Of a stretch of 64,000 nt of DNA, positions 41,192-51,445 are shown one piece after another (positions within the stretch are counted from its first letter, which is position 1; the number at the start of each line of letters is the position of its first letter). The DNA is from Eukaryota sp. TZLM1-RC (lineage: Eukaryota > Metamonada: BaSk clade): NCBI GenBank assembly GCA_040285825.1, contig JAUPSS010000010.1, positions 310,001 to 374,000 on the forward strand. Reading direction: 5' to 3'. The translations under genes and the position numbers were made by a program. The notes beneath the pieces are model-generated. The model saw only the letters and a program-made list of their open reading frames with translations, was not told the origin of the DNA and did not search any database.

Positions 41192-41944
41192 TTAGCATAA
41201 TGAAGATAGGGGATTTGTGAGATACTGAGGCACGTGGTGTAAAAGATTTACTTCGTGCTTAACTTTTGAGGGACAATCACGAGCTAGATGACCTTTCTGA
41301 TGACATTTGAAACATGTTCCGTCAGTCAAATTGCGAGACCTATGGGATAAACGAGACTTCATACCAGCTTGACGCACAGAATCAGTATTTTCAGACACAG
41401 TCTTTGAAGACCTGTTCCAAGAAGCTACTCGCGTGCAATCAAGTAGTTCATCCTCTGCGGTATTTACCAATGTAGGAAAATCGGGGAATACCTCGTTCCG
41501 AATTCGAGAAATCAGGGATTTCTGCAGTCCTAATGAAAATATATCCTTGGCGAAACTGATCATGAAGGCTGAGTCAGGCAATTTCAGTCCGGAAGCCCTG
41601 CTTTTTGCCTGAATAAAACGTCTCAGGTAGCAGGACATACGTTCCCGGACGTCGCCCTTACGGACATCAACCTTCAACTCAGACATCACCAAGTTGAATT
41701 CCTCGTACGAGAGAAACGAGATGGAGTATCTCAAATGATCCAGAAACACTTCATCGGATGAATCAACCCCAGGTTTTGTGAGAACCAATGAATCTAACAA
41801 GAAGGGGTCAACGAGGAGCCTTGCTGGAACAAGGTCCTTCTTCGGTGTAACAGAAGAGTGCACCTTCAACAGTTGTAGGAACAACAGAACATCATCCACT
41901 TCCATAGAAGCAAGGGACGAATGTGGTAATTGTGTAGATATCAT
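41192..41944 (-). CDS. Family C Gag with zinc knuckle
   Basis: From ATG 41944 it encodes 250 residues (MISTQLPHSSLASMEVDD). The middle is alpha-helical in character, consistent with a retrotransposon capsid (SYEEFNLVMSELKV, CYLRRFIQAKSRASGLKLPDSAFMISFAKDIF). Near the end is a canonical knuckle CFKCHQKGHLARDC. The frame is uninterrupted, unlike the gag of the larger elements, which suggests selection or recent spread. The ORF could be extended upstream into the LTR without an ATG; 41944 is the first ATG, 24 bases past the LTR. Confidence 0.75.
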   Translation of the reverse strand: MISTQLPHSSLASMEVDDVLLFLQLLKVHSSVTPKKDLVPARLLVDPFLLDSLVLTKPGVDSSDEVFLDHLRYSISFLSYEEFNLVMSELKVDVRKGDVRERMSCYLRRFIQAKSRASGLKLPDSAFMISFAKDIFSLGLQKSLISRIRNEVFPDFPTLVNTAEDELLDCTRVASWNRSSKTVSENTDSVRQAGMKSRLSHRSRNLTDGTCFKCHQKGHLARDCPSKVKHEVNLLHHVPQYLTNPLSSLC

Positions 41945-41954
41945 CTGCAATGAG

Positions 41955-41967
41955 GGCGAACAATTAT
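41955..41967 (-). promoter_or_regulatory. Post-LTR motif of family C
   Basis: ATAATTGTTCGCC directly after the 5' LTR on the minus strand; 11 of 13 bases match the family A motif. Confidence 0.4.
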
Positions 41968-42109
41968 TGATGCCGTTAGGCAGAAATACCAAAGATGAAA
42001 AGAAGAAAAGAGAGCTTTATTAATAGAAATACTTGTTTTTGAACAAGTGCCACGTCATCATGTAAATTCCTCATCTGTCTACCAAGTTAGTTTATTAGTA
42101 ACAATAACA
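41968..42109 (-). repeat. 5' LTR of family C (142 bp)
   Basis: Near-identical to 41010-41151. It ends AACAATAACA on the plus strand, followed by CAAA. Confidence 0.85.
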
Positions 42110-43080
42110 CAAAATTCCTTGGTTACCCTTCGTTTTTCTGGGTTTTATCTTCAAGGTGTTCTTTTGATGACCTTACTTTTGTCATAAAATAAAATGGTCA
42201 TCGGGTGACAATCAACTTCATCCGGGTGAGGTAGTTCACTAAATACATCTCTGTATTTTTCGAGTAGCACGACTAGGCGTTCCTCATCCTAAATGTCGTC
42301 CAGGCATATTCTACAATCCAACTCATCTCAATTATGTCTGAATGGTTGAGTGCCCAAAATCAGTACCTAAGATTGATATATTACTCAATTGTTCAATGAA
42401 TCTAATTTGTTGACAAATTCTACTTTCAAACTCACATTCAGTATTTAAGATGGTGCGATGTTCACAATCAAAACTAATGTTAAAACCGTGCTTCGTGCGT
42501 AGCCCCAAGGTTTGTTATAAGTCTCTTCCGATCAAAAAATTGTTGGTACCAGGAATGATCTGGAGTTCCATTCTTAAAAACACTTGAGTGACCAAGGTAC
42601 TGACATTTAGAGCGAAAACACCACTTACACATCCTAGGGGCAGGGTATGAATAACTTTTGCCGATGGGTATTCGACGGTTTTATTGTCATTAACCGTCAT
42701 TTTACATTTTAAGGCTAACGTCTTTGACAATGCTGAAAAAAATACAGCTCAATTATCAATTTCGCCTTGTACTTCCACGTTATTTATAGTACAAGTTAAC
42801 CAGAGTTCCCTATTAGAACTTGCTTGGTTACTTGTTAATTTGGACAGTCGTACGCTGTGGATAGAACCCACAGGATTGAACGACTCTTTTAATCTTTTTT
42901 ATGGATTTGTGTGTTTGCAAACCGAATCAGTTTTGCTCATGTTTTACATGGTACTGATTGAGTTTGGTGTAAGGTTGTTACTCATCTGATTTATTTGCAC
43001 TACGCTTACTATAGAATTTTGACCTCCCTGATGCTTTTGTAAACCAAATCTTCCCACTGATTTAAAGCATTTCTGCTCAG
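42110..43080 (-). pseudogene. Old Gypsy protease and linker fragment
   Basis: The frame 42515-42730 reads MTVNDNKTVEYPSAKVIHTLPLGCVSGVFALNVSTLVTQ...IIPGTNNFLIGRDL, the second half of a retroviral-type protease as in family A (IIPGSNKLLIGLDML). Downstream codons resemble ESKICQQIRFIEQL and the PxGxDCHP linker. Many stops. It joins 40706-41009 across the family C insertion. Confidence 0.65.
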
Positions 43081-43099
43081 GATAGGTATTGATTTTGCG

Positions 43100-43445
43100 T
43101 AAGCTACAACATTGCACTGATCGTTGAAATTTCTTTATTTAATGGAAAAACAGTGGAACTTTGCGTTGTCATTAATAAATTTTTCCAATCGGCAAATCTT
43201 TTAGAAAACTCAAATATTGCATTTCTGCATCCACCAATAAAAGCACATGAAGTAAGAATAGAAGCCTTTGTCCAACTTAAACCGCCATAATGTCGACTAA
43301 GGTAAACATTATCAGGAATTTCGAACATTTTACATCCTAGTAATTGTGACAAAACTTTTGCACGTAATTCATTCAACTTTTGGGCCAAGGGCCTAGTGAT
43401 AAAAGGATTTGTAGAGCGAAATAAATGATTAAAAATGGAACTAAA
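43100..43445 (-). pseudogene. LINE thumb/linker fragment
   Basis: The frame 43104-43388 reads LNELRAKVLSQLLGCKMFEIPDNVYLSRHYGGLSWTKASILTSCAFIGGCRNAIFEFSKRFADW. It is the close relative of 7418-7570 plus 1-353 and shows that LINE's uninterrupted state at the family A insertion point. It stops at 43445 where an integrase fragment begins. Confidence 0.78.
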
Positions 43446-44517
43446 ATGGTGGCTTCAGTGCACGGTTTTTCATAAACTAGAGTTGAGCGAGTAACTGGGT
43501 TGAGAACTAAAACTGAATTGGGGGACAGGAGTTCTTTGACAGTGTAAAGTCGAACATAATGACCAAGATGCTTGCCTGGCTTCTCGCGCAGAACAAAAAC
43601 ACGGTCATTCACTTGGGGAGAGTACTTGGGAGTAGTGGGGACAGGAGCTTCTTTAGAAGAACCGCTCAGCGATTTCCAAGAGCGAATAAGTCGCTTGGTG
43701 ATGTCAGCGGTGTGGCGATAAAATTCGGGGACATCGAATTCCTGAGGTACAAAGAAAACGTCATTCATCAGAGATAGGAAGAGTAATCGAGAGAAGGATT
43801 CAGTACCAAATATCAATTGGTAAGGGGAAAGGTTTAAGGAACTACGATGGTGGAAATTTACAAGCATCTGGCAGATGTGGATGTAGTGTGCCCAGTTGTA
43901 GTAATCAAAGAAATCTAACAAGAGTTTTCGGAGGGTCTGGAGAATAGTACGATGTGGGCGTTCTACTTGGCCGTTAGATTGGTGAAGATGATGAATGGAG
44001 AGAGTGTGCTCGATATTCAAAAATAAACACAGTAGAGAAAAGATGCGATTAGCAAACTCGGGACCATTGTAGGAATAAATAGATTTAAAGGCACCGAATA
44101 TGGAGAGGATATGAACGAAGAGAGCATCAACAATTGTTTGGGCCTTCAAATCAGGAAGGGGAACTAGTATGCTGAACTTGGAATGAATAGATTTAAAGGC
44201 ACCGAATATGGATAGGATATGAACGAAGAGAGCATCAACAATTGTTTAGGTCTTTAAATCACGGGAGGAAACTAGTATGCTGAACATGGAGAAGGCATTC
44301 ACGAAGTGAATTATATATTTGTATCCAGTGACATCTGGAGACAGAGGGCCAATAGAATCACAGTGTAAATATTCAAAAGGGCGACTGGCGGAACTAAGGA
44401 AACCAGTGGAAGAGATAGGACGAGATGAGACTGATGCACTTCTTTTGGCAGCCAATGTAATTCTTGATGTGAACTGCCAGATCAGACCTCATAAAAGACC
44501 AGTAGTGATCAGACTCA
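43446..44517 (-). pseudogene. Gypsy integrase fragment (families D/E type) with an internal duplication
   Basis: The minus strand reads the finger end (HYWSFMRSDLAVHIKNYIGCQK), the first core aspartate (EYLHCDSIGPLSPDVTGYKYIIHFVNAFS), NGPEFANRIFSLLCLFLNIE, SNGQVERPHRTILQTLRKLLLDFFDYYNWAHY, and the GPY/F region. The third residue set is present, but HSDNGPE reads YSYNGPE, so the second catalytic Asp is lost. A 108-bp unit is tandemly duplicated (44072-44179, 44180-44288). It sits inside a LINE whose RT core it replaces. Confidence 0.72.
44072..44288. repeat. Tandem 108-bp duplication within the integrase pseudogene
   Basis: GGAAT(A/G)AATAGATTTAAAGG...GCTGAACxTGG occurs twice in a row with few differences. 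The unit equals 36 codons. Confidence 0.75.
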
Positions 44518-44880
44518 AATTAATAAAACTTAATTGCGGACGACTTAATTCTCTTAATACAAATAATTGCTAACAATCTCATTAATGACTCACCAACAGC
44601 TATGGGTCTAACCCCACCACCAGGTTTACTTAAAGCAACTAAACGAGATGCCGTCAACGCCTGAGGTAACTTGAAGCGTCCCAAAATAACACTATTAAAA
44701 AAGAATACTAAATCATCAGCGATTTCTGGGCATATGTTGACGGCCGATTTCAAATGATCAGAACTAAGTTCAGAAGCCCCAGCTGAACGACCAGACGGAA
44801 GTCCTTTAATAGCTACACTAACTTCATCAGAAGTAATAGGATTGGCAGTAAATAGGATTATTCTTTAGGATTAAGTTTTT
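44518..44880 (-). pseudogene. LINE reverse transcriptase N-terminal part
   Basis: The minus strand from 44880 reads TANPITSDEVSVAIKGLPSGRSAGASELSSDHLKSAVNICPEIADDLVFFFNSVILGRFKLPQALTASRLVALSKPGGGVRPIAVGESLMRLLA, the opening motifs of the RT. It is open until about 44525. It runs away from the sulfatase gene that starts 22 bases beyond its end. Confidence 0.75.
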
Positions 44881-44901
44881 TTCTGTTGACTTTCACATCC
44901 A

Positions 44902-47436
44902 ATGGCGAGACATCCAATATCTTCTACATACAAGGGTCCCTTCAGGCATCTGTATTCTTCCAAATGCTTTATACGTTTTGGAGGTGCTCTATACCACTCT
45001 CTGACCAAACCTTCATCTCTCAATTTCTCGTGGGTTTGTCACTATCTTCTTGCATGTTTGTTCAAGTTTGTTCATTGGATCATCTCATCCTCTTCATCTG
45101 GTACATTTACGCAACTTCATTTGTTCTTCGACTCACTCTTCTACTTCTTGCTCACCATTTCGTTCGCTTTTCTATTTTTGTCTCTACTATTCTATCTATT
45201 CAATCTGATCTCGCTCCCTGTCCTTGGTTTTCATGTCACTCTCTACATTGTCAATACCCTCCTCATCTTGGCTCCTTTCATCGACACGTTGCTTCAATCA
45301 ATTGCTGGTCTTACACTTTCTCCTTCCACTATTGCAATGTATTTGAGCCATGATGGCGTGCCAGAAGGTCAAAATGATGACGTCAGCGATCCCAGTTTGA
45401 TTGAAAAAGTGATTGATGTGATGAAAATGGGCTTTGATCTTGATTTTGCCAGTTGCTTCTTGTTAACAATTTTTTTAATTATTTGGGTTTTTTGTGTTGT
45501 TTTATTAACCATTTATTTAAAAAAATTACCTAAATTTAAATCAAAAAGTTTTAAATTATTTCTAATTTCTGGCACTGTTTCTTTAATCATCATCTTTGCT
45601 TCATTTGTTATTTCCACCACTTCACTAGTGAAGGTACCTCCTGAACTTGTTATGTTTTCATATGGTGAAGGTTTTGACAATGCAAAAAGAAAAAATTTGC
45701 CAGAATTGCCCAATTATATCAGCAATCAGTCCATGAATTCCACCAATTTTATGGAAGATGAATTAAAATTGGACCCAAACTATCAATTAATTCGTGATTA
45801 CTACCCCCTTCCGAAAGATCGTTATTGGATTTCTAATCAATATCCATTGATTCATGGATCATTGAACAAATTATGCAAAAATTACCCCAAAGATGTCAGA
45901 TGTCAAAATTTCAAACTTGATCCCTATTTTGAAATTGAAAGACCAGACATCTTCCTTCTACTTTGGGAAAGTGTTTCTGGCAACTTTCTTTCCACATCAT
46001 CTAATCCATTTTTTGACGACTGTACACCAAACCTTGATAAATTATGGAAACAACATGGTGTTGTTTATGATCAGGTTGTGTCAAGTAGTTGTCCTACTGC
46101 AAATTCTTGGTGGTCAATATTTAATCAAATTTTACCTATTCCAACCGAAAGTAGTATTAAAACGACTTTAAATACGAAATTCCAATCATTTCCTAATTTA
46201 ATTTCAAAGTCAAATGCTAATTATACAAGAATCTATATGTCTGGAGCTAGTCCTGCTTTTGATGGTAAACATAGATGGTTAGAACAAAAAGAAAATAGTG
46301 ATCAAAATTTCTATAAATATGAAAATTCTCCTGTTTGGTCTGGTTCTGGATACACAAAAAAGTTCAATAATGATCGAATTTTGGTCGACCAAATGAAGAA
46401 AACAGTTGACCAATATGATGAAGAGTCTGTAAATAAGCCACTTTTTCTCTGGTCTCTTTCTATATCAACTCATCTTCCCTTCTCAACATTTGATGACCCA
46501 AAAAAGGTAGGTTCTCAGCGTCCAAAGGATTGGGTTGAAGCTTACAAAAGGTCTTTACGATACAGTGATGAATATTTCATTGGTAGATTTATTGATTATT
46601 TAAAGACAAGAAACCGAGCTAATAATACAATTGTCGTTATTCAACCCGATCATGCTGCTTATACGTTGATATTAAAAATGAAAAAGTTTGGTGGTTCCAA
46701 GTCCCTTTTTACTTGTCTCAATTGTCCAGAAGATCCTATTTCAACTCACGATGAACTTTATCACACAACCTCTATAATTCTTTTCCTTGGAGGGGAAGAA
46801 CAACGGAAAAAATTAAAGATTCCACCTCCAGGAACAAGAGATTCAAGGGTGGCTTCTGTTTTTGATGTTATAAGCACCATTGTGGAGTTTTCAGGTGCTG
46901 GTGATGAACCTACCCATTCATTAGGCAGAAGTTTAGTTAATCCTAATATGGATGATTCATTAAGAAAGACCCTTTCAATGGCTAGTAATGGTGCTGAACT
47001 TGGATTAAGTGATTCTATTGTTCGAACTGATTGGACGGGGGCTAAGGCTGTCACAATGCCAAGAAAAAGACCAACTTACATGAATAATAAGGATATGGTA
47101 GCAAATACTGATAAGTTTAAGGAAATTTCTGGAATTCAAAAGGGAATTGAACAATTAATTAGACAGAATATGGTTTGGAATGATCAAATTCAGGGTCAAG
47201 TTAATGAAATTCCAGAAGAAAATGCAACAGATTTCAACAATACTAAACAGCTCAATTTCAATACTGAAAATTCTTTTGGAAGAATGATTCTTTTGTTATT
47301 GTTCACAATTTCCATTGGTATTTCGCTTCTTTCTGTTTTATTTTCATTTTTATGTAATAATTTGGGGTCTATTGTTGCTCAGTCTTCTTATAAGTTTGAT
47401 GATTTCTACGACAAAATGATGGTTGAAATAGTTTAA
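44902..47436 (+). CDS. Multi-pass membrane sulfatase-superfamily enzyme, LTA-synthase-like (paralogue 1)
   Basis: 844 residues. The N-terminal third has about five membrane segments (roughly 43-62, 75-104, 110-130, 182-205, 218-240). A large extracytoplasmic domain and a last membrane segment (about 794-818) follow. The domain has the alkaline phosphatase/sulfatase layout of LtaS-type transferases: metal ligand E356 in RPDIFLLLWES, nucleophile candidate T399 in CPTANSWW, D491 in NNDRILVD, H524 in STHLPF and D583-H584 in PDHAAY. The E-T spacing of 43 and T-D spacing of 184 fit that family. It may transfer a phospho-group onto a glycan or lipid; the substrate is unknown. GDH is changed to PDH here. 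The convergent paralogue is at 58176-60668. Confidence 0.85.
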   Translation: MARHPISSTYKGPFRHLYSSKCFIRFGGALYHSLTKPSSLNFSWVCHYLLACLFKFVHWIISSSSSGTFTQLHLFFDSLFYFLLTISFAFLFLSLLFYLFNLISLPVLGFHVTLYIVNTLLILAPFIDTLLQSIAGLTLSPSTIAMYLSHDGVPEGQNDDVSDPSLIEKVIDVMKMGFDLDFASCFLLTIFLIIWVFCVVLLTIYLKKLPKFKSKSFKLFLISGTVSLIIIFASFVISTTSLVKVPPELVMFSYGEGFDNAKRKNLPELPNYISNQSMNSTNFMEDELKLDPNYQLIRDYYPLPKDRYWISNQYPLIHGSLNKLCKNYPKDVRCQNFKLDPYFEIERPDIFLLLWESVSGNFLSTSSNPFFDDCTPNLDKLWKQHGVVYDQVVSSSCPTANSWWSIFNQILPIPTESSIKTTLNTKFQSFPNLISKSNANYTRIYMSGASPAFDGKHRWLEQKENSDQNFYKYENSPVWSGSGYTKKFNNDRILVDQMKKTVDQYDEESVNKPLFLWSLSISTHLPFSTFDDPKKVGSQRPKDWVEAYKRSLRYSDEYFIGRFIDYLKTRNRANNTIVVIQPDHAAYTLILKMKKFGGSKSLFTCLNCPEDPISTHDELYHTTSIILFLGGEEQRKKLKIPPPGTRDSRVASVFDVISTIVEFSGAGDEPTHSLGRSLVNPNMDDSLRKTLSMASNGAELGLSDSIVRTDWTGAKAVTMPRKRPTYMNNKDMVANTDKFKEISGIQKGIEQLIRQNMVWNDQIQGQVNEIPEENATDFNNTKQLNFNTENSFGRMILLLLFTISIGISLLSVLFSFLCNNLGSIVAQSSYKFDDFYDKMMVEIV

Positions 47437-47856
47437 TTGTTCGTGCTCATACTTTTTTTGATGATATGAATTGAAAATTGGTTTTTATTCAAAATTGAAG
47501 TAAAGTGCTCATGGAAATGTTCTTCAAATCGTGCAACAGAGCTACCTATATAGTATTTGTTCTAACATTTTAGACGGTAAATAATGTTGAGGGAATTTGG
47601 CTTTTTGACTCAAGAAATTAGTTGTATTACTGTTTTTTTCACTTAAGATGTATAAATCAATTTTTACCACATCTTTTCCCTATGTCTTCAAACGAAATTG
47701 TAACCTGTTCTTTATCAGAGTTTGAAAGGACGCAATCCGTTTCTGAACCCCTGTTTTACTATCTAATCAAGGGTTGCAAACGCCTTCTGACAGAAGTCAT
47801 CAATCGTCAGTTTACTAATTTTATGCCACACAAAAACTCTGATTCTATAGCTTAAA
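47437..47856. other. Intergenic stretch downstream of sulfatase paralogue 1
   Basis: It holds the 3' flank of the gene and an ORF with an ATG at about 47681 (SSNEIVTCSLSEFERTQSVSEPLFYYLIKGC...) of about 57 codons that I do not recognise. No other signal seen. Confidence 0.4.
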
Positions 47857-48600
47857 TTACATATTCACTGAGTGATGGGCTGATATAAGGAGACCTGTAG
47901 TAGTCCCCTTGCTTCCATCCAGCATGACTGAACAGTCTTCGACAATCTTCATTTGTGGTAAGACAGTTTGAAGAATATCGAAGCACGAATAATGTTGATG
48001 TTGTCTAAGACGAAAAAGTTCATGGGTGAAATCCTGAACTCTCTGACCGTTCAAAATCTCTGTCAAAGAATTTTGAAGAAAGCTTCAACTGGATTACTTT
48101 TTGGACAGTAAGGATATCAAGTCTTGAAGGAAATAGAGAAAGTCCAGACGACAGTAATGTACCTCTTTTGTGTGAAAAAGGTATCCATTTTGATCAATAG
48201 CTTTAACTAAACTCAACTGCTGGGCATTGATCTTTGATGGAGATACACATGGTGTATTTACTTTACTATATCCTTGATTTCTGTCATAATGTTCAGGTCA
48301 AAACGATATCTCATCTATAAAAACTAGTTGTTGTGTGAAGATGACACCGATAAGGCGCCTCAATCAATTTTCAAAGGAAAATACCATTGTGTACCGAGCT
48401 TTATGCATCAAGCGGGTTACTTTTTTCCGAAAAATTCGAATGCGAACAAGTAAGAGCTGCAGTGTAAAAGAGTTTACCGTGATTCCGAACGAATAAAAGA
48501 CATAAGATTTCATTTCTCGGAAATACAAAAGTGGGTCATTTTGTAGCGTCGTTAGAAATAAACAAGGAGCAATAAACACATTGGTGTGTGTAGTTTTTCC
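47857..48600 (-). pseudogene. Decayed DDE transposase (Tc1/mariner-IS630-like, DDE_3)
   Basis: One minus-strand frame interrupted by stops reads a helix-turn-helix-like part (GITVNSFTLQLLLVRIRIFRKKVTRLMHKARY), then QQLVFIDEISF-stop-PEHYDRNQGYSKVNTPC. VFIDExxF followed by a G-Y/W-S motif is the first catalytic block of DDE_3 transposases. Farther on, MKIVEDCSVMLDGSK may be the second block. At least four stops or frame changes. No terminal inverted repeats were located. Confidence 0.5.
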
Positions 48601-48687
48601 AATAGGGATAACTTAAGGTGAATCAAGATTTATTGTACAATCTGAGTCAGGGTTTTACATGAAAGTTCTATAACGTAATCCCTAGCG

Positions 48688-49499
48688 ATGTCTCGTTTGC
48701 GAGACAAGACAGAAGAGGAGAAGAAAAGATATGGTGGTATCAGAGTAACAAGAATTTCGTTTTCAACCCATCTGTTGACAGTTGTTCATGTACGCCAAAG
48801 AACCATGCAACAACATCTTGGATCATCTTTCAACTCTTTTCGATTACTTTACTCCAGAAGGATTGCTCTTCTTAGTACTCTTCATAGTCTAATCTACATA
48901 TTCTCACTCTTTGCTTTGTCTGCTTCTTCTATAGCAATTTTCCAAATAGTCAAAACAAGTGAACTTTTTTGGACACTTCTTTTTTCATTCTTGATCCTTG
49001 CCAAGCGCCCTAAACAAAAGGAGTATGTATTGGTCACTATGATAGTATTTTCTTCCGTACTTTCTTGTTCAAAGTCCACAGCTGTTTCCCTTTTGGAAAT
49101 TGTGTATGGCATTTTTGCTGCTGTCACTTCTGCAAGGAATGTTTACACCAAGTCAGTCCTCCAATCAGCGGATGTCTCAGTTTCAAAGTCTGAAATTATT
49201 CTTTCTTATGGTTTTTATAGCTTTGTATTAGCATTAGTTATAGTTATTGTGTTTCCTCAGTTCTTGAACTCCCAAATTTACTTGTAGTGTTATCTTCTGT
49301 TTCCCAATTTATTCAACATTATTCTTCCATTAAAGTTCTGTCTTGCTTCGAGGCTGTTACTCATAGTACTTTGAATACACTTAAAAGGCCATTTATTTTG
49401 ATTGTTTCGTTGTTTTTTGGATCTGTTAATTTATCTCCTATTAATATGATTGGTTTATTTTTACTTGGAGGTACACTGATTTCTAAGATTTTTATTTAA
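48688..49499 (+). pseudogene. SLC35/TPT-family sugar-phosphate or nucleotide-sugar transporter, truncated and frameshifted
   Basis: Frame 1 (48688-49287) carries STLHSLIYIFSLFALSASSIAIFQIVKTSELFWTLLFSFLIL and SLLEIVYGIFAAVTSARNVYTKSVLQ, typical of the triose-phosphate translocator group (internal helices 3-7). The C-terminal third is in the next frame (ELPNLLVVLSSVSQFIQHYSS...CFEAVTHSTLNTLKRPFILIVSLFFGSVNLSPINMIGLFLLGG), matching the family motif with T-H-S and N-T-x-K-R. The first two membrane helices are missing: the first 70 residues do not fit the family. The K-x-x-E-P motif reads KTSEL. The decayed transposase lies directly upstream. An unrecognised intron at about 49250 could explain the frame change but not the missing N-terminus. 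Confidence 0.72.
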
Positions 49500-50879
49500 A
49501 TTTATTAATTCAACACAAAATTTTAACCTCACTAAGGAAAAAATTACAAAAAGCCAATTTCTTTCAAAACACTATCAGGCCCATCCTGTAACTCCAAATA
49601 TCGTAACTTGACTGTTGAGCCATTATTCTAATCAGTGTGGGCGTTTATTTTTATTTTATTTTTTTACTATTGGTTGGATCAAAAAATATCAAAGCTAAAC
49701 ACCAAGTTCCCAGTTACAACAGACTTTATTGGGCATTGGACTGATTGCCAAAAAACGGAAATTTTATTCCTGGAACAGTCACATTTTTAAAATCAACACT
49801 ATCTAACACTTTTGCCTACTAAAAACCCCATAAATTTACTCCTTATATACATCATTTACTTGAAAAACTATTCGTTCGTTATTTGTATTTTTCTATATTA
49901 TTTAAAGTATTGTAATATAACGAGGAAGTGCATTCAATAACAAGAGGCCTTCGTTTCCCATAGTACCAAAAATTGAAATCGCCAGTAAGACCAATGATGT
50001 TGCTGCCTTTTGTAATTTGATTGTTTGGAAGGTTTTGCAATTTTGAGTAAATGTTGAATCATTCAACTCCTTCTTCACGGAAACACAGTTAAAAAGAGAA
50101 AAAAAAGACAGGTGGTAAAATCGATTGTTAGTACGGTTTAATCACAAAATTCAAGGCTCTGTGTGGGAGATTTTCTTGGAAGATTGTTACTACCAAATTC
50201 GCATTATCTAAAGATAATAAAATTTTAGACAAAAGGAGAGAGGCAGAGCAAGTTGATTGGCGGAATACAGAAGAAGGAAAGCTGAAGGAAGATTGGACTT
50301 GTTGTTACTGTAACAACCTCCGCTTCCGTCTTGACCTATTGAGGAAGGGAGGTGAAAACAATGGCCAAATAAGCAATCAACTTCTCATCTATTGATTCCT
50401 TTGATAGATGTACTTCTCGTTTATTGGAATGTGATCAAAATTCTTGAGAAGCGCTCAAGTAGGGAAGTTTAATGTCAAATTCAAGCTTTGGTATAGGTAA
50501 AAATAAGTAGTTTTTACCCTTTTTGCCATTACTTTGTAGGGAAGTTTTCGTCCATGCTTACAAGAATTTCAGGATGGTTTTTCAAAATCGTGTCAGGAGT
50601 TTGGAAAAGCTTTTAAGTTGGTTTATCCAGCAACCGGACCTATAATTTTTGTCTCCAATAGAGTTCATTTCAATGGAACATTTTGAGTAGACCTTATGAT
50701 GAAAAATGCGGAATTGAGCATCAAAATTAATCAAATAGGAATTGAAAGATCATCTTTTTTCCTTCAATTTGTTTTTTTGTTTAATAATAAATCAGATTAT
50801 TTTTTCATGATTTTGTAGAAGAGAATGTTGTCAAAAATAACTATATTCATTTATCTTACCCTGGTGACCAGTAGATTTT
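49500..50879. other. Intergenic region, nothing recognised
   Basis: About 1.4 kb of AT-rich sequence with no long ORF and no visible match to the repeat families in the window. Confidence 0.45.
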
Positions 50880-51262
50880 TTTTTGATGATTTACAATGTG
50901 GCATCAAGGTTCTCTTCAAGATGTTCTCCCACAACTCTATTTTAACCACCGTAGTAGATCTACTTGTTTAGAAATCTGTATTCACATCTAAATCTCTTTC
51001 TTTTGCCTCAACTTTCTTCAATGCCAATGAATGATGGTATTTGATCCGGCGAATGACCTAGATTTAGATGTTGTGGTTCATTCTGAATAGAAGTTTCTTT
51101 TGTTAATTGATACATTGTGTTCTAGTATAAGGAGGAAGGAGAAATACAGTGTTGTGATATTGATGAAATGAACTAAGTGCTGAACTCACAGAATCAGTGT
51201 TCGGAATGGACACGTGTTATTCGGGTTGGACACGTGTCGTACACGTGTTGACATGTGTCCCC
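50880..51262. mobile_element. MITE-like element, copy 2, with ACACGTGT palindromes
   Basis: 50895-51200 aligns with 20920-21410 of the first MITE, sharing GATGTTCTCCC, GTTTAGAAATCTGTATTCA, AATGACCTAGATTTAGATGT and AGTATAAGGAGGAAGGAG, with an internal deletion of roughly 100 bases. The right end differs: in place of GTTCGGCCGAAC it carries GGACACGTGT twice and GTACACGTGTTGACATGTGTCC. The left end has no matching palindrome, so that side may be truncated. Confidence 0.5.
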
Positions 51263-51445
51263 ATCCCAAAAAAAATCTTTTTCCTCCCTCTCCACTAATG
51301 CTTTTCCTCAACTGCTCAACGTCGTTTCCCGCCTACAAACTCTTGACACTACATCCAACGAATCCTCGTACCAAAATTAAAACTACTGTCAATTGTAGTC
51401 TATTTGACAAATTTATGACTGGAATAAACTACCGCTTTGTTGGAC

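Larger units (their letters stand above)
41010..42109 (-). mobile_element. Family C: gag-only LTR retrotransposon (1.1 kb)
   Basis: Two direct 142 bp LTRs (41010-41151, 41968-42109) enclose 816 bases holding a single gag gene and a polypurine tract (41152-41170 region, GGGAAGAAGTAG on the minus strand). The duplication CAAA (41006-41009, 42110-42113) shows it inserted as a unit. It has no protease, RT or integrase, so it must use enzymes from another element. Confidence 0.85.

Noticed and set aside
44902-47436. Bacterial origin or contamination, suggested by LTA-synthase similarity
   Set aside because: The flanks are eukaryotic retroelements, there is no operon or ribosome-binding site, a C-terminal anchor absent from bacterial LtaS is present, and a paralogue lies nearby.
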